Source of the DNA: Pseudomonas sp. SLFW
GTDB lineage: Bacteria > Pseudomonadota > Gammaproteobacteria > Pseudomonadales > Pseudomonadaceae
Direction: 5' to 3'
DNA length: 64,000 nucleotides
Assembly (NCBI RefSeq): GCF_009905615.1
Contig: NZ_JAAAKW010000006.1
Span: 186,001 to 250,000, forward strand
The first letter of the stretch is position 1, and every line of letters begins with the position of its first letter. A program made the translations under genes and the position numbers. The notes beneath the pieces were generated by a model, which was not told the DNA's origin, did not search any database, and saw nothing but the letters and a program-made list of their open reading frames with translations. Of this stretch, positions 44,408 through 53,363 are shown piece by piece.

Positions 44408-44977
44408 ATGAAAAACGTCACTCCGTCGTACCTCAAGCACCAATTTCTGATCGCCATGCCCCACATGCACGATGAGAACTTCGCTCAGACCTTGACCTAC
44501 ATTGTCGAGCACAACGCCAATGGCGCCATGGGTCTGGTGATCAACCGACCGCAAAGCCTGTCGCTGGCCGATATTCTCGAACAGCTGCGACCGGAATTGG
44601 CGCCGCCCGCCCGTTGTCAGCACATCCCCATTCATGTCGGCGGCCCGGTGCAAACCGACCGTGGCTTCGTCCTGCACCCCACCGGCCAGGTGTTCCAGGC
44701 CACGGTCGACCTGGGCGGCATCTCGCTGTCCACCTCCCAAGACGTGCTGTTCTCCATCGCTGACGGCTACGGCCCTGATCAAAATTTGATCACGCTGGGG
44801 TACGCGGGCTGGGATGCGGGCCAACTGGAAGCTGAATTCGCCGCCAACGCCTGGCTCAACTGCGCGTTCGACCCGGCCATTCTGTTCGAAGTCGACAGCG
44901 AACTCCGCCTCGACGCCGCCGCCGCCAAACTCGGCATCAACCTGAATCTGCTGACCAGCCAGGCGGGCCACGCCTGA
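44408..44977 (+). CDS. algH: YqgE/AlgH-family protein (UPF0301)
   Basis: A 189-residue protein of the YqgE/AlgH family. MPHMHDENFAQTLTYI and AMGLVINRP near residues 18-55, GGPVQTDRGFVLH near 79 and GYAGWDAGQLEAE near 135 are diagnostic. In P. aeruginosa algH has been reported as an alginate regulator, but biochemical function is unclear. The ATG at 44408 fits the family start better than one 12 codons upstream. The stop overlaps the ruvX start by one base (TGATG). Confidence 0.9.
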   Translation: MKNVTPSYLKHQFLIAMPHMHDENFAQTLTYIVEHNANGAMGLVINRPQSLSLADILEQLRPELAPPARCQHIPIHVGGPVQTDRGFVLHPTGQVFQATVDLGGISLSTSQDVLFSIADGYGPDQNLITLGYAGWDAGQLEAEFAANAWLNCAFDPAILFEVDSELRLDAAAAKLGINLNLLTSQAGHA

Positions 44978-45417
44978 TGGCTGCATTGCGTCTGCTTCTG
45001 GGCTTCGACTACGGCACCCGCCAAATCGGCGTTGCCGTCGGCCAGGTGATCACCGGCCAGGCCCGGGAACTCTGTACTTTGAAAGCTCAAAACGGTGTTC
45101 CCGACTGGGACAAGGTGCAGGCCCTGATCACTGAGTGGAAACCTGACGCCATCGTCGTCGGCCTCCCGCTGAACATGGACGGTACGCCCAGCGAGATGAG
45201 CGCCCGCGCCGAAAAGTTCTCACGCAAGCTCAATGGCCGCTTCAATCTTCCTGTTTACACCCACGACGAGCGCCTGACGACCTTCGAAGCCAAAGGCGAG
45301 CGCATGGCCCGTGGCGGCCAGCGTGGCAGCTATCGCGACAACCCGGTGGACGCCATCGCGGCTGCATTGCTGCTGCAGGGCTGGCTGGACGCCAACGGCG
45401 CGCTGTTTGAAACCTGA
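44977..45417 (+). CDS. ruvX: Holliday junction resolvase-like RuvX (YqgF)
   Basis: A 146-residue RNase H-fold nuclease: LGFDYGTRQIGVAVG at the N-terminus with the first catalytic Asp, VVGLPLNMDGTPSEMS near residue 65, and YTHDERLTTFEA near 96. It acts in pre-16S rRNA 5' end maturation and possibly DNA junction resolution. It is translationally coupled to algH. Confidence 0.93.
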   Translation: MAALRLLLGFDYGTRQIGVAVGQVITGQARELCTLKAQNGVPDWDKVQALITEWKPDAIVVGLPLNMDGTPSEMSARAEKFSRKLNGRFNLPVYTHDERLTTFEAKGERMARGGQRGSYRDNPVDAIAAALLLQGWLDANGALFET

Positions 45418-45494
45418 GCGGTTTACACTGCACGACATCCGAGTTTTAGCCCTGCCGTCCGCAACCCCACGGCCGGGTTCTTGAAGGAGCCACT

Positions 45495-46016
45495 ATGACC
45501 CTGCCCAACCCCGCCGCCCTGATCAGCCAGATGGCAATCGATCTGAACGCGCACCTCAGCAAACGTGGCATCAGCGAACCCCGCTTCATCGGCATCCGTA
45601 CCGGCGGCGTGTGGGTCGCGCAAGCCCTTCTAGAAGCCCTGGGCAGCCAGTCGCCGCTGGGCACGCTGGACGTTTCTTTCTATCGCGACGATTTCAGTCA
45701 GAACGGCCTGCACCCTCAAGTGCGGCCGTCGGAGCTGCCGTTCGAGATCGAAGGCCAGCATCTGGTGCTGATCGATGACGTGCTGATGAGCGGCCGCACC
45801 ATTCGCGCGGCCCTCAATGAACTGTTCGACTATGGCCGCCCCGCCAGCGTGGCGCTGGTGTCGCTGCTGGACCTGGACGCCGCCGAGCTGCCGATTCGTC
45901 CGAATGTGACCGGCGCGACGCTGAATCTGTCTCCAGACGAACGCGTCAAGCTGTCCGGCCCGACGCCGCTCACGCTGGAGCTGCAAGACCTTTCCACCGA
46001 TTCCGCCGCCCTCTAA
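45495..46016 (+). CDS. pyrR: PyrR: pyrimidine regulatory / uracil phosphoribosyltransferase family
   Basis: A 173-residue PRTase-fold protein with the PRPP loop [12 protein letters not shown] at residues 91-102 and [10 protein letters not shown] near 33. In Bacillus PyrR attenuates pyr transcription by binding RNA; in pseudomonads it sits in the pyrR-pyrB-pyrC' operon, with reported regulatory activity. GAAGGAG precedes the ATG. It is 12 bases upstream of pyrB. No PyrR-type RNA hairpin was recognised in the leader. Confidence 0.93.
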   Translation: MTLPNPAALISQMAIDLNAHLSKRGISEPRFIGIRTGGVWVAQALLEALGSQSPLGTLDVSFYRDDFSQNGLHPQVRPSELPFEIEGQHLVLIDDVLMSGRTIRAALNELFDYGRPASVALVSLLDLDAAELPIRPNVTGATLNLSPDERVKLSGPTPLTLELQDLSTDSAAL

Positions 46017-46028
46017 GAGTCCTTTGCG

Positions 46029-47033
46029 ATGACGCCTCTCGACGCCAAGCGCCCGCTGCAACTGAACCATCAGGGTCAGCTGCAACATTTCCTTTCGCTC
46101 GACGGTTTGCCCCGCGAACTGCTCACCGAAATCCTCGACACCGCTGATTCGTTCCTCGAAGTCGGCGCCCGGGCGGTGAAGAAAGTCCCGCTGTTGCGCG
46201 GCAAAACCGTGTGCAACGTGTTCTTCGAGAACTCGACGCGCACCCGCACCACCTTCGAACTGGCGGCACAGCGGCTGTCAGCGGACGTCATCACCCTGAA
46301 CGTGTCGACGTCCTCCACCAGCAAGGGCGAGACGCTGTTCGACACCCTGCGCAACCTTGAGGCCATGGCCGCCGACATGTTCGTCGTGCGCCACGGCGAT
46401 TCGGGCGCGGCGCACTTCATCGCGGAGCACGTTTGCCCGCAGGTGGCGATCATCAACGGCGGCGACGGGCGTCATGCACACCCGACGCAAGGCATGCTCG
46501 ACATGCTGACCATCCGCCGCCACAAGGGTGATTTCAAGAACCTTTCGGTGGCCATCGTCGGCGATATCCTGCACTCCCGCGTGGCGCGTTCGAACATGAT
46601 CGCGCTCAAGGCGCTGGGCTGCCCGGACATCCGCGTGGTCGCGCCGAAAACCCTGCTGCCGATTGGCGTCGAGCAGTATGGCGTAAAGGTCTACACCGAC
46701 CTGACCGAGGGCCTCAAAGACGTGGACGTGGTGATCATGCTGCGTCTGCAACGGGAAAGAATGTCCGGCGGCCTGCTGCCAAGCGAAGGGGAGTTCTACC
46801 GCCTGTTCGGCCTGACCACCGCTCGTCTGGCCGGCGCCAAGCCTGATGCCATCGTCATGCACCCCGGCCCGATCAATCGGGGCGTGGAAATCGAATCGGC
46901 GGTAGCCGACGGCGCCCACTCTGTGATCCTCAATCAAGTGACCTACGGCATCGCGATCCGCATGGCCGTTCTGTCCATGGCCATGAGTGGCCAAACCGCC
47001 CAACGTCAGTTCGAGCAGGAGAACGCCCAGTGA
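46029..47033 (+). CDS. pyrB: Aspartate carbamoyltransferase catalytic subunit
   Basis: A 334-residue transcarbamoylase that makes carbamoyl-aspartate, the committed step of UMP synthesis. The carbamoyl-phosphate loop [12 protein letters not shown] covers residues 65-76 and HPGPINRG lies near 278. The N-terminal extension of about 14 residues is usual for Pseudomonas PyrB, which needs PyrC' for assembly into a dodecamer. It overlaps pyrC' by four bases. Confidence 0.97.
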   Translation: MTPLDAKRPLQLNHQGQLQHFLSLDGLPRELLTEILDTADSFLEVGARAVKKVPLLRGKTVCNVFFENSTRTRTTFELAAQRLSADVITLNVSTSSTSKGETLFDTLRNLEAMAADMFVVRHGDSGAAHFIAEHVCPQVAIINGGDGRHAHPTQGMLDMLTIRRHKGDFKNLSVAIVGDILHSRVARSNMIALKALGCPDIRVVAPKTLLPIGVEQYGVKVYTDLTEGLKDVDVVIMLRLQRERMSGGLLPSEGEFYRLFGLTTARLAGAKPDAIVMHPGPINRGVEIESAVADGAHSVILNQVTYGIAIRMAVLSMAMSGQTAQRQFEQENAQ

Positions 47034-48301
47034 AGTTCAGCATCCTCGGCGCTCGCGTCATCGACCCTGTCAGCGGTCTGGATCAAGTCATTGACGTTCA
47101 CCTTGAGGCAGGCAAAATCCTCGCTCTGGGCGCGGCCCCCGCCGATTTCTCGCCTTCGCAAACCATCGACGGCAAAGGCCTTGTGGCTGCGCCGGGCCTG
47201 GTTGACTTGAACGTGTCTCTGCGCGAACCGGGCTATAGCCGCAAAGGCAGTATCGCCAGTGAAACCCGCGCCGCTGCGGCCGGTGGCGTGACCAGCCTGT
47301 GCTGCCCGCCGCGCACCAAGCCGGTCCTCGATACCTCGGCGGTGGCTGAGCTGATTCTGGACCGCGCCCGCGAGGCCGGTCACAGCAAAGTGTTCCCCAT
47401 CGGCGCGCTGAGCAAGGGTCTGGAAGGCGAGCAACTGGCCGAACTGATCGCCCTGCGCGATGCCGGTTGCGTGGCGTTCACCAACGGCCTGACCAATTTC
47501 AAGAGCAACCGCACGCTGTGCCGCGCGCTGGAATACGCCGCGACCTTCGACCTGACCGTGATTTTCAATTCGCAGGACCACGATCTGGCAGCAGGCGGTC
47601 TGGCTCATGACGGCCCGACGGCAGCGTTCCTCGGCCTGCCGGGCATTCCGGAAACCGCTGAAACCGTGGCGTTGGCCCGCGACCTGCTGCTGGTCGAACA
47701 AAGCGGCGTGCGCGCGCACTTCACGCAATTGACCAGCGCGCGGGGCGTGGCATTGATCGCTCAGGCGCAAGCCCGTGGTTTGCCGGTGACGGCCGACGTG
47801 GCGTTGTATCAGCTGATTCTGACGGACGAAGCGCTGATCGACTTCTCCAGCCTCTATCACGTGCAACCGCCCCTGCGCACCCGCGCCGACCGCGACGCGC
47901 TGCGTGAGGCGGTCAAATCGGGCGTGGTTCAAGCGATCTCCAGCCATCACCAGCCTCATGAACGTGACGCCAAGCTGGCCCCGTTCGGCGCGACCGAACC
48001 GGGGATCAGCAGCGTCGAGCTGCTGCTGCCGCTGGCGATGACATTGGTGGAAGACGGCCTGTTGGACCTGCCGACGCTCCTGTCGCGTCTCAGCGCAGGC
48101 CCTGCAGCGGCCCTGCGTTTGCCTGCGGGCCAGCTGGCAGCGGGTGCGGCGGCAGATCTGGTGTTGTTTGATCCTGCGGCTTCCACTGTGGCAGGCGAAA
48201 AATGGCTGTCGAAGGGCGAAAACAGCCCGTTCCTCGGCCACTGCTTGCCGGGCGCCGTCAGGTACACCTTCGTGGATGGGCGGATGAGCTATATTGCGTA
48301 G
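47030..48301 (+). CDS. pyrC': Dihydroorotase-like non-catalytic subunit PyrC'
   Basis: A 423-residue amidohydrolase-fold protein homologous to dihydroorotase. The metal-binding HxH after PGxxD is replaced: [14 protein letters not shown] has Asn61 and Ser63. This loss of zinc ligands is the known mark of the inactive PyrC' that scaffolds PyrB in Pseudomonas aspartate transcarbamoylase. Its ATG overlaps the pyrB stop (ATGA-type), ensuring stoichiometric synthesis. A working dihydroorotase must be encoded elsewhere. Confidence 0.93.
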   Translation: MKFSILGARVIDPVSGLDQVIDVHLEAGKILALGAAPADFSPSQTIDGKGLVAAPGLVDLNVSLREPGYSRKGSIASETRAAAAGGVTSLCCPPRTKPVLDTSAVAELILDRAREAGHSKVFPIGALSKGLEGEQLAELIALRDAGCVAFTNGLTNFKSNRTLCRALEYAATFDLTVIFNSQDHDLAAGGLAHDGPTAAFLGLPGIPETAETVALARDLLLVEQSGVRAHFTQLTSARGVALIAQAQARGLPVTADVALYQLILTDEALIDFSSLYHVQPPLRTRADRDALREAVKSGVVQAISSHHQPHERDAKLAPFGATEPGISSVELLLPLAMTLVEDGLLDLPTLLSRLSAGPAAALRLPAGQLAAGAAADLVLFDPAASTVAGEKWLSKGENSPFLGHCLPGAVRYTFVDGRMSYIA

Positions 48302-48306
48302 TTAAC

Positions 48307-48380
48307 CCCCGTAGCAACAAGGCTCGCCGACGGTGGCGCCTTCAAAATCTCTACCGTCGGCAAGCCAGACTGCTACAGGG
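48307..48380. repeat. REP-like palindrome, GTAGC family (site 3 of 3)
   Basis: CCCGTAGCAACAAGGCTCGCCGACGG is mirrored imperfectly by CCGTCGGCAAGCCAGACTGC followed by TACAGGG. It lies between the convergent pyrC' and TM2-domain genes. Confidence 0.7.
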
Positions 48381-48396
48381 TTTCGCGACGTTCGTT

Positions 48397-48816
48397 TCAA
48401 CGACGTCGGGCATTTTTCTCCGAAATCTGGTCATTCAACGTCCAGAAGTCATACAAAATTCCCACGAAGAACAGGCCTCCGGTGAGCAGGTAAATGATCC
48501 CGGTGATCCATTTGCCCTGATACATCCGATGCAGCCCGAACACGCCTAGAAACGTCAGCAGAATCCACGCGACGCTGTAATCGGTCGGTCCGTCGCTAAA
48601 ACGCGTGTCCGCCTGTTCGTCCATCGAGGGGATCAGGAACAGGTCAATCAACCAGCCAATCCCCAACAGCCCCAACGTGAAAAACCAGATCGTCCCGGTC
48701 ACCGGCTTGCCGTAATAGAACCGGTGAGAGCCGGTAAAACCGAAAATCCACAACAGGTATCCCATGACTTTGCTGTGGGTGTCTGGCCGCTGGCCGTCCG
48801 GGTAATAGGTGTTCAT
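48397..48816 (-). CDS. TM2-domain membrane protein
   Basis: A 139-residue protein with two TM2-type units: KVMGYLLWIFGFTGSHRFYYGK with FTLGLLGIGWLIDLFLIP, then VAWILLTFLGVFGLHRMYQGK with LLTGGLFFVGILYDFWTLN. Each unit is a pair of membrane helices with the conserved GxHRxYxGK turn. Function of the family is largely unknown. The ATG at 48816 follows AGAGG seven bases upstream. Confidence 0.8.
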   Translation of the reverse strand: MNTYYPDGQRPDTHSKVMGYLLWIFGFTGSHRFYYGKPVTGTIWFFTLGLLGIGWLIDLFLIPSMDEQADTRFSDGPTDYSVAWILLTFLGVFGLHRMYQGKWITGIIYLLTGGLFFVGILYDFWTLNDQISEKNARRR

Positions 48817-49066
48817 TGGGTACCTCTTTTGCGGCAATAGAAAAAAATATGCGTAAGTTTTGTGACTTTAGTGATGCCGTCCGACGTATGGCTTGAACCT
48901 CTGTCCATCCCTGCAAACCCTTGTTCTGCAAGGGGGAGGCTACAGCGATGTGACATTTTTGCGGTCAATTCTGACTTCAAGGGCAGTAAATTGTTCGACA
49001 AGTGGGATCAGAATCCTTGAAAAAGCTGTTATAAAGTTGCGCGCTGACCCACATGAGCCCTGCCTA
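48817..49066. other. AT-rich divergent promoter region, TM2 gene / NlpC gene
   Basis: This 250-bp region separates divergent genes and is richer in A and T than its surroundings. A TATAAA (49030-49035) about 30 bases before the NlpC/P60 gene is a possible -10. A four-codon ORF, ATG AGC CCT GCC TAA at 49053-49067, ends on the A of the NlpC ATG. Confidence 0.4.
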
Positions 49067-49792
49067 ATGCGTCCATTTTTGAAGACATGGCTGACTATCT
49101 GTCTATTTATGCCACTGGCCGCCCACGCCACCAATCGTGAGCAACCGCTACCTCCAAGCTTCACCGGATTTACAGCGAACAGTCATCCTTCGCCAACATC
49201 GGTAGCGAGTAAAAAAGTCACCCAAGAGGCCCTCGAAGAAACGGCAATGCCGCTCGAAACCTCTGGTAAGAAAAGCCGAACCACCAAAGGGAAAAAAGCC
49301 CAGGCCGGTTCTCACAAGATTTCGCAGCACACCGTCGCCCTCGCCACAACGGGGCAGATGGGCACCAAGCAAAGCAGCAATGTAGTCAACCGGGCCGTCA
49401 AGGCCATCGGTACACCTTATCGTTGGGGCGGTACTAGCCCAACAAAAGGGTTCGATTGCAGTGGCTTGGTGAAATACGCGTTCAACGACGTGAGTGAAGT
49501 GGATTTGCCGCGCACCTCCAATGCCATGTCCGAAGGACACGGGCAAAAGGTCGATCGCAAGGACTTGAAGCCAGGCGACTTGCTGTTTTTCAACATCAAG
49601 AGCCGTCAGGTGAATCACGTCGCGATTTATCTGGGTGATGACCGCTTCGTCCACGCGCCTCGCCGTGGCAAGGCCGTGACGATCGACACGCTGAAAAAGC
49701 CGTACTGGGATAGCCACTACGTCGTGGCCAAACGTGTACTGCCGAAGCAGCCACCGAGCAAGAAAGGCACCGTGCGGATCGCTCAACGCTGA
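49067..49792 (+). CDS. NlpC/P60 family cell-wall peptidase
   Basis: A 241-residue secreted protein. Signal peptide within residues 1-21 (LTICLFMPLAAHA), then a Lys/Ser/Thr-rich linker to about 105. The NlpC/P60 domain has nucleophile Cys131 in GFDCSGLV, catalytic His184 in VNHVAIYLG, and polar third residue His196 in FVHAPR. It is likely a gamma-D-glutamyl-diaminopimelate endopeptidase in the periplasm. The ATG at 49067 was chosen because the signal peptide begins there; it lacks a strong Shine-Dalgarno. A REPIN follows. Confidence 0.88.
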   Translation: MRPFLKTWLTICLFMPLAAHATNREQPLPPSFTGFTANSHPSPTSVASKKVTQEALEETAMPLETSGKKSRTTKGKKAQAGSHKISQHTVALATTGQMGTKQSSNVVNRAVKAIGTPYRWGGTSPTKGFDCSGLVKYAFNDVSEVDLPRTSNAMSEGHGQKVDRKDLKPGDLLFFNIKSRQVNHVAIYLGDDRFVHAPRRGKAVTIDTLKKPYWDSHYVVAKRVLPKQPPSKKGTVRIAQR

Positions 49793-49838
49793 TCTGCGAC
49801 GTTCTGTCTGACGCCGGAACAGCCTGTTGAATGCAATG

Positions 49839-49931
49839 CCTGTGGGAGCGAATTCATTCGCGAGACGGTGGTACAGCCGATAGAGTTTTATCGGATGCAC
49901 CGGCCAATCGCGAGTGAATTCGCTCCCACAG
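49839..49931. repeat. REPIN, GCGAATT family (site 4 of 5)
   Basis: The left arm CCTGTGGGAGCGAATTCATT starts at 49839; the right arm TCGCGAGTGAATTCGCTCCC ends in ACAG at 49931. It lies between the convergent NlpC/P60 and pilT genes, where pilU stands in P. aeruginosa. Confidence 0.85.
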
Positions 49932-49949
49932 TCGTTTAGGGCTTTTGAA

Positions 49950-50984
49950 TCAAAAGTTATCCGGCGTCTTCGCCTTCTCGCGAGCGCTTTCCCGCGTGAT
50001 CAGCCCTTTGGTCACCAAGTCTTTCAGGCACATGTCCAGTGTCTGCATCCCCAACGCGCCCCCGGTCTGAATCGACGAGTACATCTGCGCCACTTTGTCC
50101 TCGCGGATGAGGTTACGGATCGCCGACGTGCCGATCATGATTTCGTGCGCCGCGACCCGACCGCCGCCTACCTTTTTCAGCAAAGCCTGCGACACGATGG
50201 CGTGCAGCGATTCGGACAGCATCGAGCGAATCATCGATTTTTCCTGAGCCGGAAACACGTCCACAATCCGGTCGATACTTTTCGCCGCCGACGTGGTGTG
50301 CAGGGTGCCGAACACCAAGTGCCCGGTTTCCGCAGCGGTCAGCGCCAGTCGAATGGTTTCGAGGTCCCGCAGCTCACCCACCAGAATCACGTCCGGGTCT
50401 TCCCGCAGTGCCGAACGCAGAGCTTCGGCAAAACCGTGGGTGTCGCGGTGGACTTCGCGTTGGTTGATCAGGCTCTTCTTGGACTCGTGAACGAATTCGA
50501 TCGGGTCTTCGATGGTCAGGATGTGGTGGTGCTTGTTGGCGTTCAGGTAATCGACCATCGCGGCGAGCGTCGTCGATTTACCCGAACCGGTCGGCCCGGT
50601 GACCAGCACCAGTCCACGGGGTACGTCTGTAATCTTCCGAAACACTTCCCCCATGCCCAAGTCTTCCATGCTCAGGACCTTCGACGGAATGGTCCGAAAC
50701 ACGGCGCCTGCGCCACGGTTCTGGTTAAACGCGTTGACCCTGAACCGCGCAACGCCAGGCACTTCAAAGGAAAAGTCCGTCTCCAGATCTTCCTCGAAGT
50801 CCTTGCGTTGCTTGTCGTTCATGATGTCGTAGATCAGCGCCTGGACTTCTTTCTGGTCCAGCGCTGGCAGGTTGATCCGCCGCACATCGCCATCGACCCG
50901 GATCATCGGCGGCAGGCCAGCCGAGAGGTGTAAGTCCGACGCGCCTTGCTTGGCACTGAAGGCAAGCAGCTCGGTAATATCCAT
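49950..50984 (-). CDS. pilT: Type IV pilus retraction ATPase PilT
   Basis: A 344-residue hexameric ATPase. Walker A GPTGSGKST at residues 130-138, Asp box and Walker B LVGELRDLETI, His box TGHLVFGTLHTTSA, and the PilT-specific C-terminal AIRNLIRE motif are all present. It powers pilus depolymerisation for twitching. The ATG at 50984 follows AGGAG. The paralogue pilU, adjacent in P. aeruginosa, is not here: the gene is followed by a REPIN. Functionally tied to the pil-chp cluster in this window. Confidence 0.95.
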   Translation of the reverse strand: MDITELLAFSAKQGASDLHLSAGLPPMIRVDGDVRRINLPALDQKEVQALIYDIMNDKQRKDFEEDLETDFSFEVPGVARFRVNAFNQNRGAGAVFRTIPSKVLSMEDLGMGEVFRKITDVPRGLVLVTGPTGSGKSTTLAAMVDYLNANKHHHILTIEDPIEFVHESKKSLINQREVHRDTHGFAEALRSALREDPDVILVGELRDLETIRLALTAAETGHLVFGTLHTTSAAKSIDRIVDVFPAQEKSMIRSMLSESLHAIVSQALLKKVGGGRVAAHEIMIGTSAIRNLIREDKVAQMYSSIQTGGALGMQTLDMCLKDLVTKGLITRESAREKAKTPDNF

Positions 50985-51038
50985 ACAGCTCCTCATCACA
51001 TAGAATGCCGCAGACTTTAGCCCTGCTGGCGCAAATCA

Positions 51039-51725
51039 ATGTCCACGATAGCAGAGAACATTTCAACGCTCGCAGAGCGAATTCGTCACGCCGCTCAGGT
51101 GGCCCAACGCGACCCGTCGTCCGTCCGGCTGCTGGCCGTGAGCAAGACCAAGCCCGCCAGCGATCTGCGCGAAGCGTATGACGCCGGGCTGCGCGACTTT
51201 GGCGAGAATTACCTGCAAGAAGCTCTCGGCAAACAGACCGAATTGAGCGACCTGCCCTTGATCTGGCATTTCATCGGCCCCATCCAGTCAAACAAGACTC
51301 GCGCCATCGCCGAGCATTTTGACTGGGTACATTCCGTGGATCGCTTGAAAATCGCACAACGCCTGTCCGAACAACGCCCCACCGAACTGCCTCCGCTCAA
51401 CCTCTGCATTCAGGTCAACGTCAGTGGCGAGGCGAGCAAATCCGGCTGCACCCCTGAAGATCTGCCTGCGCTGGCACACGCCATCAGCGCCCTGCCCAAT
51501 CTGAGATTGCGCGGCTTGATGGCAATTCCCGAACCGACCGAAAACAGCGACGAACAGAACGCCGCGTTCGCGACCGTGCGCAACCTGCAAGACCAACTGA
51601 ACCTGCCGCTGGACACTCTTTCAATGGGCATGAGCCACGACCTGGAAGCCGCCATTGCACAAGGCGCGACCTGGGTGCGGATCGGCACTGCCCTCTTTGG
51701 CGCCCGCAATTATGGGCAGCCTTAA
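51039..51725 (+). CDS. yggS: PLP homeostasis protein (YggS/PROSC family)
   Basis: A 228-residue PLP-binding protein with the alanine-racemase-like TIM barrel. The PLP lysine is in LLAVSKTKPASDL near residue 35, and FGENYLQEAL, WHFIGPIQSNK and GMSHDLEAAIAQGATWVRIG (segments) are conserved. It balances free PLP and amino/keto acid pools and has no known catalytic activity. It is the first gene of a plus-strand run with proC and yggT, divergent from pilT. Confidence 0.95.
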   Translation: MSTIAENISTLAERIRHAAQVAQRDPSSVRLLAVSKTKPASDLREAYDAGLRDFGENYLQEALGKQTELSDLPLIWHFIGPIQSNKTRAIAEHFDWVHSVDRLKIAQRLSEQRPTELPPLNLCIQVNVSGEASKSGCTPEDLPALAHAISALPNLRLRGLMAIPEPTENSDEQNAAFATVRNLQDQLNLPLDTLSMGMSHDLEAAIAQGATWVRIGTALFGARNYGQP

Positions 51726-51749
51726 CTCTTGCCTCACAGGAAGCCGTTC

Positions 51750-52568
51750 ATGAGCAAAACCCGTATCGCGTTTATCGGCGCCGGAAACATGGCCGCCAGC
51801 TTGATTGGCGGCATGCGCGCGCAGGGCGTCGCAGCTGATTTGATCCGTGCCAGCGACCCCGGCCAGGAAACCCGTGAGCGCGTGGCCAAAGAGCACGGCA
51901 TCACCGTTGTGGCCGATAACGCCGAAGCCATCGAAGGCGCCGACGTGGTGCTGCTGGCGGTGAAGCCGCAGATGATGAAAGCCGTCTGCGAAGCGATCAA
52001 ACCGGCCCTGAAGCCGAACCAATTGATCGTCTCGATTGCCGCCGGTATCACCTGCGCCAGCATGAAGGCCTGGCTGGGCGATCAGCCGCTGGTGCGCTGC
52101 ATGCCCAACACCCCGGCGCTGCTGCGTCAGGGCGTGAGCGGGCTGTACGCCACAGATGACGTAACTCAGACCCAGCGTCAGCAGGCCGAAACCCTGCTGT
52201 CCGCCGTCGGCATCGCGCTGTGGGTGGACACCGAAGCCCAGATCGACGCTGTGACCGCCGTATCGGGCAGCGGCCCGGCGTATTTCTTCCTGCTGATCGA
52301 AGCGATGACCGCCGCAGGCGTGAAGCTGGGCTTGTCTCCGGACGTTGCCAAACAGCTGAGCCTGGAAACAGCCCTCGGCGCCGCCCGCATGGCCACCACC
52401 AGCGATGTCGATGCGGCTGAGCTGCGTCGTCGCGTCACTTCGCCTGCGGGCACCACGGAAGCCGCGATCAAATCGTTCCAGGCCGATGGCTTTGAAGCGA
52501 TTGTCGAGAAAGCGCTGGGCGCCGCCGCGCATCGCTCGGCCGAGCTTGCCGAACTGCTGGGCAAATAA
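51750..52568 (+). CDS. proC: Pyrroline-5-carboxylate reductase
   Basis: A 272-residue enzyme for the last step of proline synthesis. Rossmann motif FIGAGNMAASLIGG at the N-terminus, AVKPQ near residue 72, MPNTPALLRQGVSGL near 121 and VSGSGPAYFF near 172. The ATG at 51750 lies after GGAAG, so a start seven codons upstream is unlikely. yggT follows after 11 bases. Confidence 0.97.
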   Translation: MSKTRIAFIGAGNMAASLIGGMRAQGVAADLIRASDPGQETRERVAKEHGITVVADNAEAIEGADVVLLAVKPQMMKAVCEAIKPALKPNQLIVSIAAGITCASMKAWLGDQPLVRCMPNTPALLRQGVSGLYATDDVTQTQRQQAETLLSAVGIALWVDTEAQIDAVTAVSGSGPAYFFLLIEAMTAAGVKLGLSPDVAKQLSLETALGAARMATTSDVDAAELRRRVTSPAGTTEAAIKSFQADGFEAIVEKALGAAAHRSAELAELLGK

Positions 52569-52579
52569 AGGAGCAATTC

Positions 52580-53170
52580 ATGAATGCACTCACTGGCGCC
52601 ACGATTTTCGTCATCCAGACGCTGATCAGCCTGTACCTGACCATCGTCCTGCTGCGCTTCGTGCTGCAACTGGTCAAAGCCAACTTCTACAACCCGCTCT
52701 GCCAGTTCGCCGTGCGCGCAACCCAGCCGTTGCTCAAGCCGATCCGCCGCGTCATCCCGAGCGTGCTGGGGCTCGACACCTCATCCCTGCTGCTGGCCAT
52801 TGTGATTCAGGCGCTGCTGATGGCGTTCGTGCTGATGATGACCTACGGCACCATCGGCGATGTGCCGCATCTGCTGATGTGGTCGATCATCGGCATCACC
52901 TCGCTGCTGCTGAAAATCTTCTGGGTGGCGATGATCATCATGGTGATCGTGTCCTGGATCGCGCCGGGCACCCATAACCCGGCTGCCGAACTGGCCTACC
53001 AGATCAGCGAACCGATCCTGGCGCCGTTCCGCCGCATCATCCCGAACCTGGGCGGCCTCGACATCTCACCGATCTTCGCCTTCCTTGCAATCCAGGTGCT
53101 TCAGTCGTATGTCATGCCTGAGCTGGCAGCCTACGCCGGTATGCCGCAGGAGTTGTGGCGGTTGATCTAA
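52580..53170 (+). CDS. yggT: YggT-family membrane protein
   Basis: A 196-residue protein with two YGGT repeats, each a helical hairpin ending in a PIRRVIP or PFRRIIPNLGGLDISPI segment. Four main hydrophobic stretches. The family is linked to cation homeostasis and membrane processes, but the function is not well defined. GGAG lies before the ATG. The gene is next to proC as in many gamma-proteobacteria. Confidence 0.92.
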   Translation: MNALTGATIFVIQTLISLYLTIVLLRFVLQLVKANFYNPLCQFAVRATQPLLKPIRRVIPSVLGLDTSSLLLAIVIQALLMAFVLMMTYGTIGDVPHLLMWSIIGITSLLLKIFWVAMIIMVIVSWIAPGTHNPAAELAYQISEPILAPFRRIIPNLGGLDISPIFAFLAIQVLQSYVMPELAAYAGMPQELWRLI

Positions 53171-53182
53171 ACCCGCCACCCT

Positions 53183-53275
53183 CCTGTAGGAGTGAGCTTG
53201 CTCGCGATGGCGGTATGTCAGAACCGTAGATGGCGTCTGATACACCGCAATCGCGAGTAAGCTCACTCCTACAGG
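53183..53275. repeat. REPIN, GTGAGCTTGCTCGCGAT family (site 5 of 6)
   Basis: The left arm CCTGTAGGAGTGAGCTTGCT starts at 53183; the right arm has one change (GAGTAAG for GAGCAAG) and ends in ACAGG at 53275. It lies between yggT and metX. Confidence 0.9.
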
Positions 53276-53363
53276 TACTCATCTACCAGCCGCCCTGTTG
53301 TTTGCTTGCCGCTACCCCCCGCGATCTTTAGACTTACGCCTCATTTCAGTGAGAGCAGGGTCG

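Noticed and set aside
47030..48301. PyrC' read as an active dihydroorotase
   Set aside because: The metal-binding HxH is absent (Asn61, Ser63), and this is the known non-catalytic subunit in Pseudomonas.
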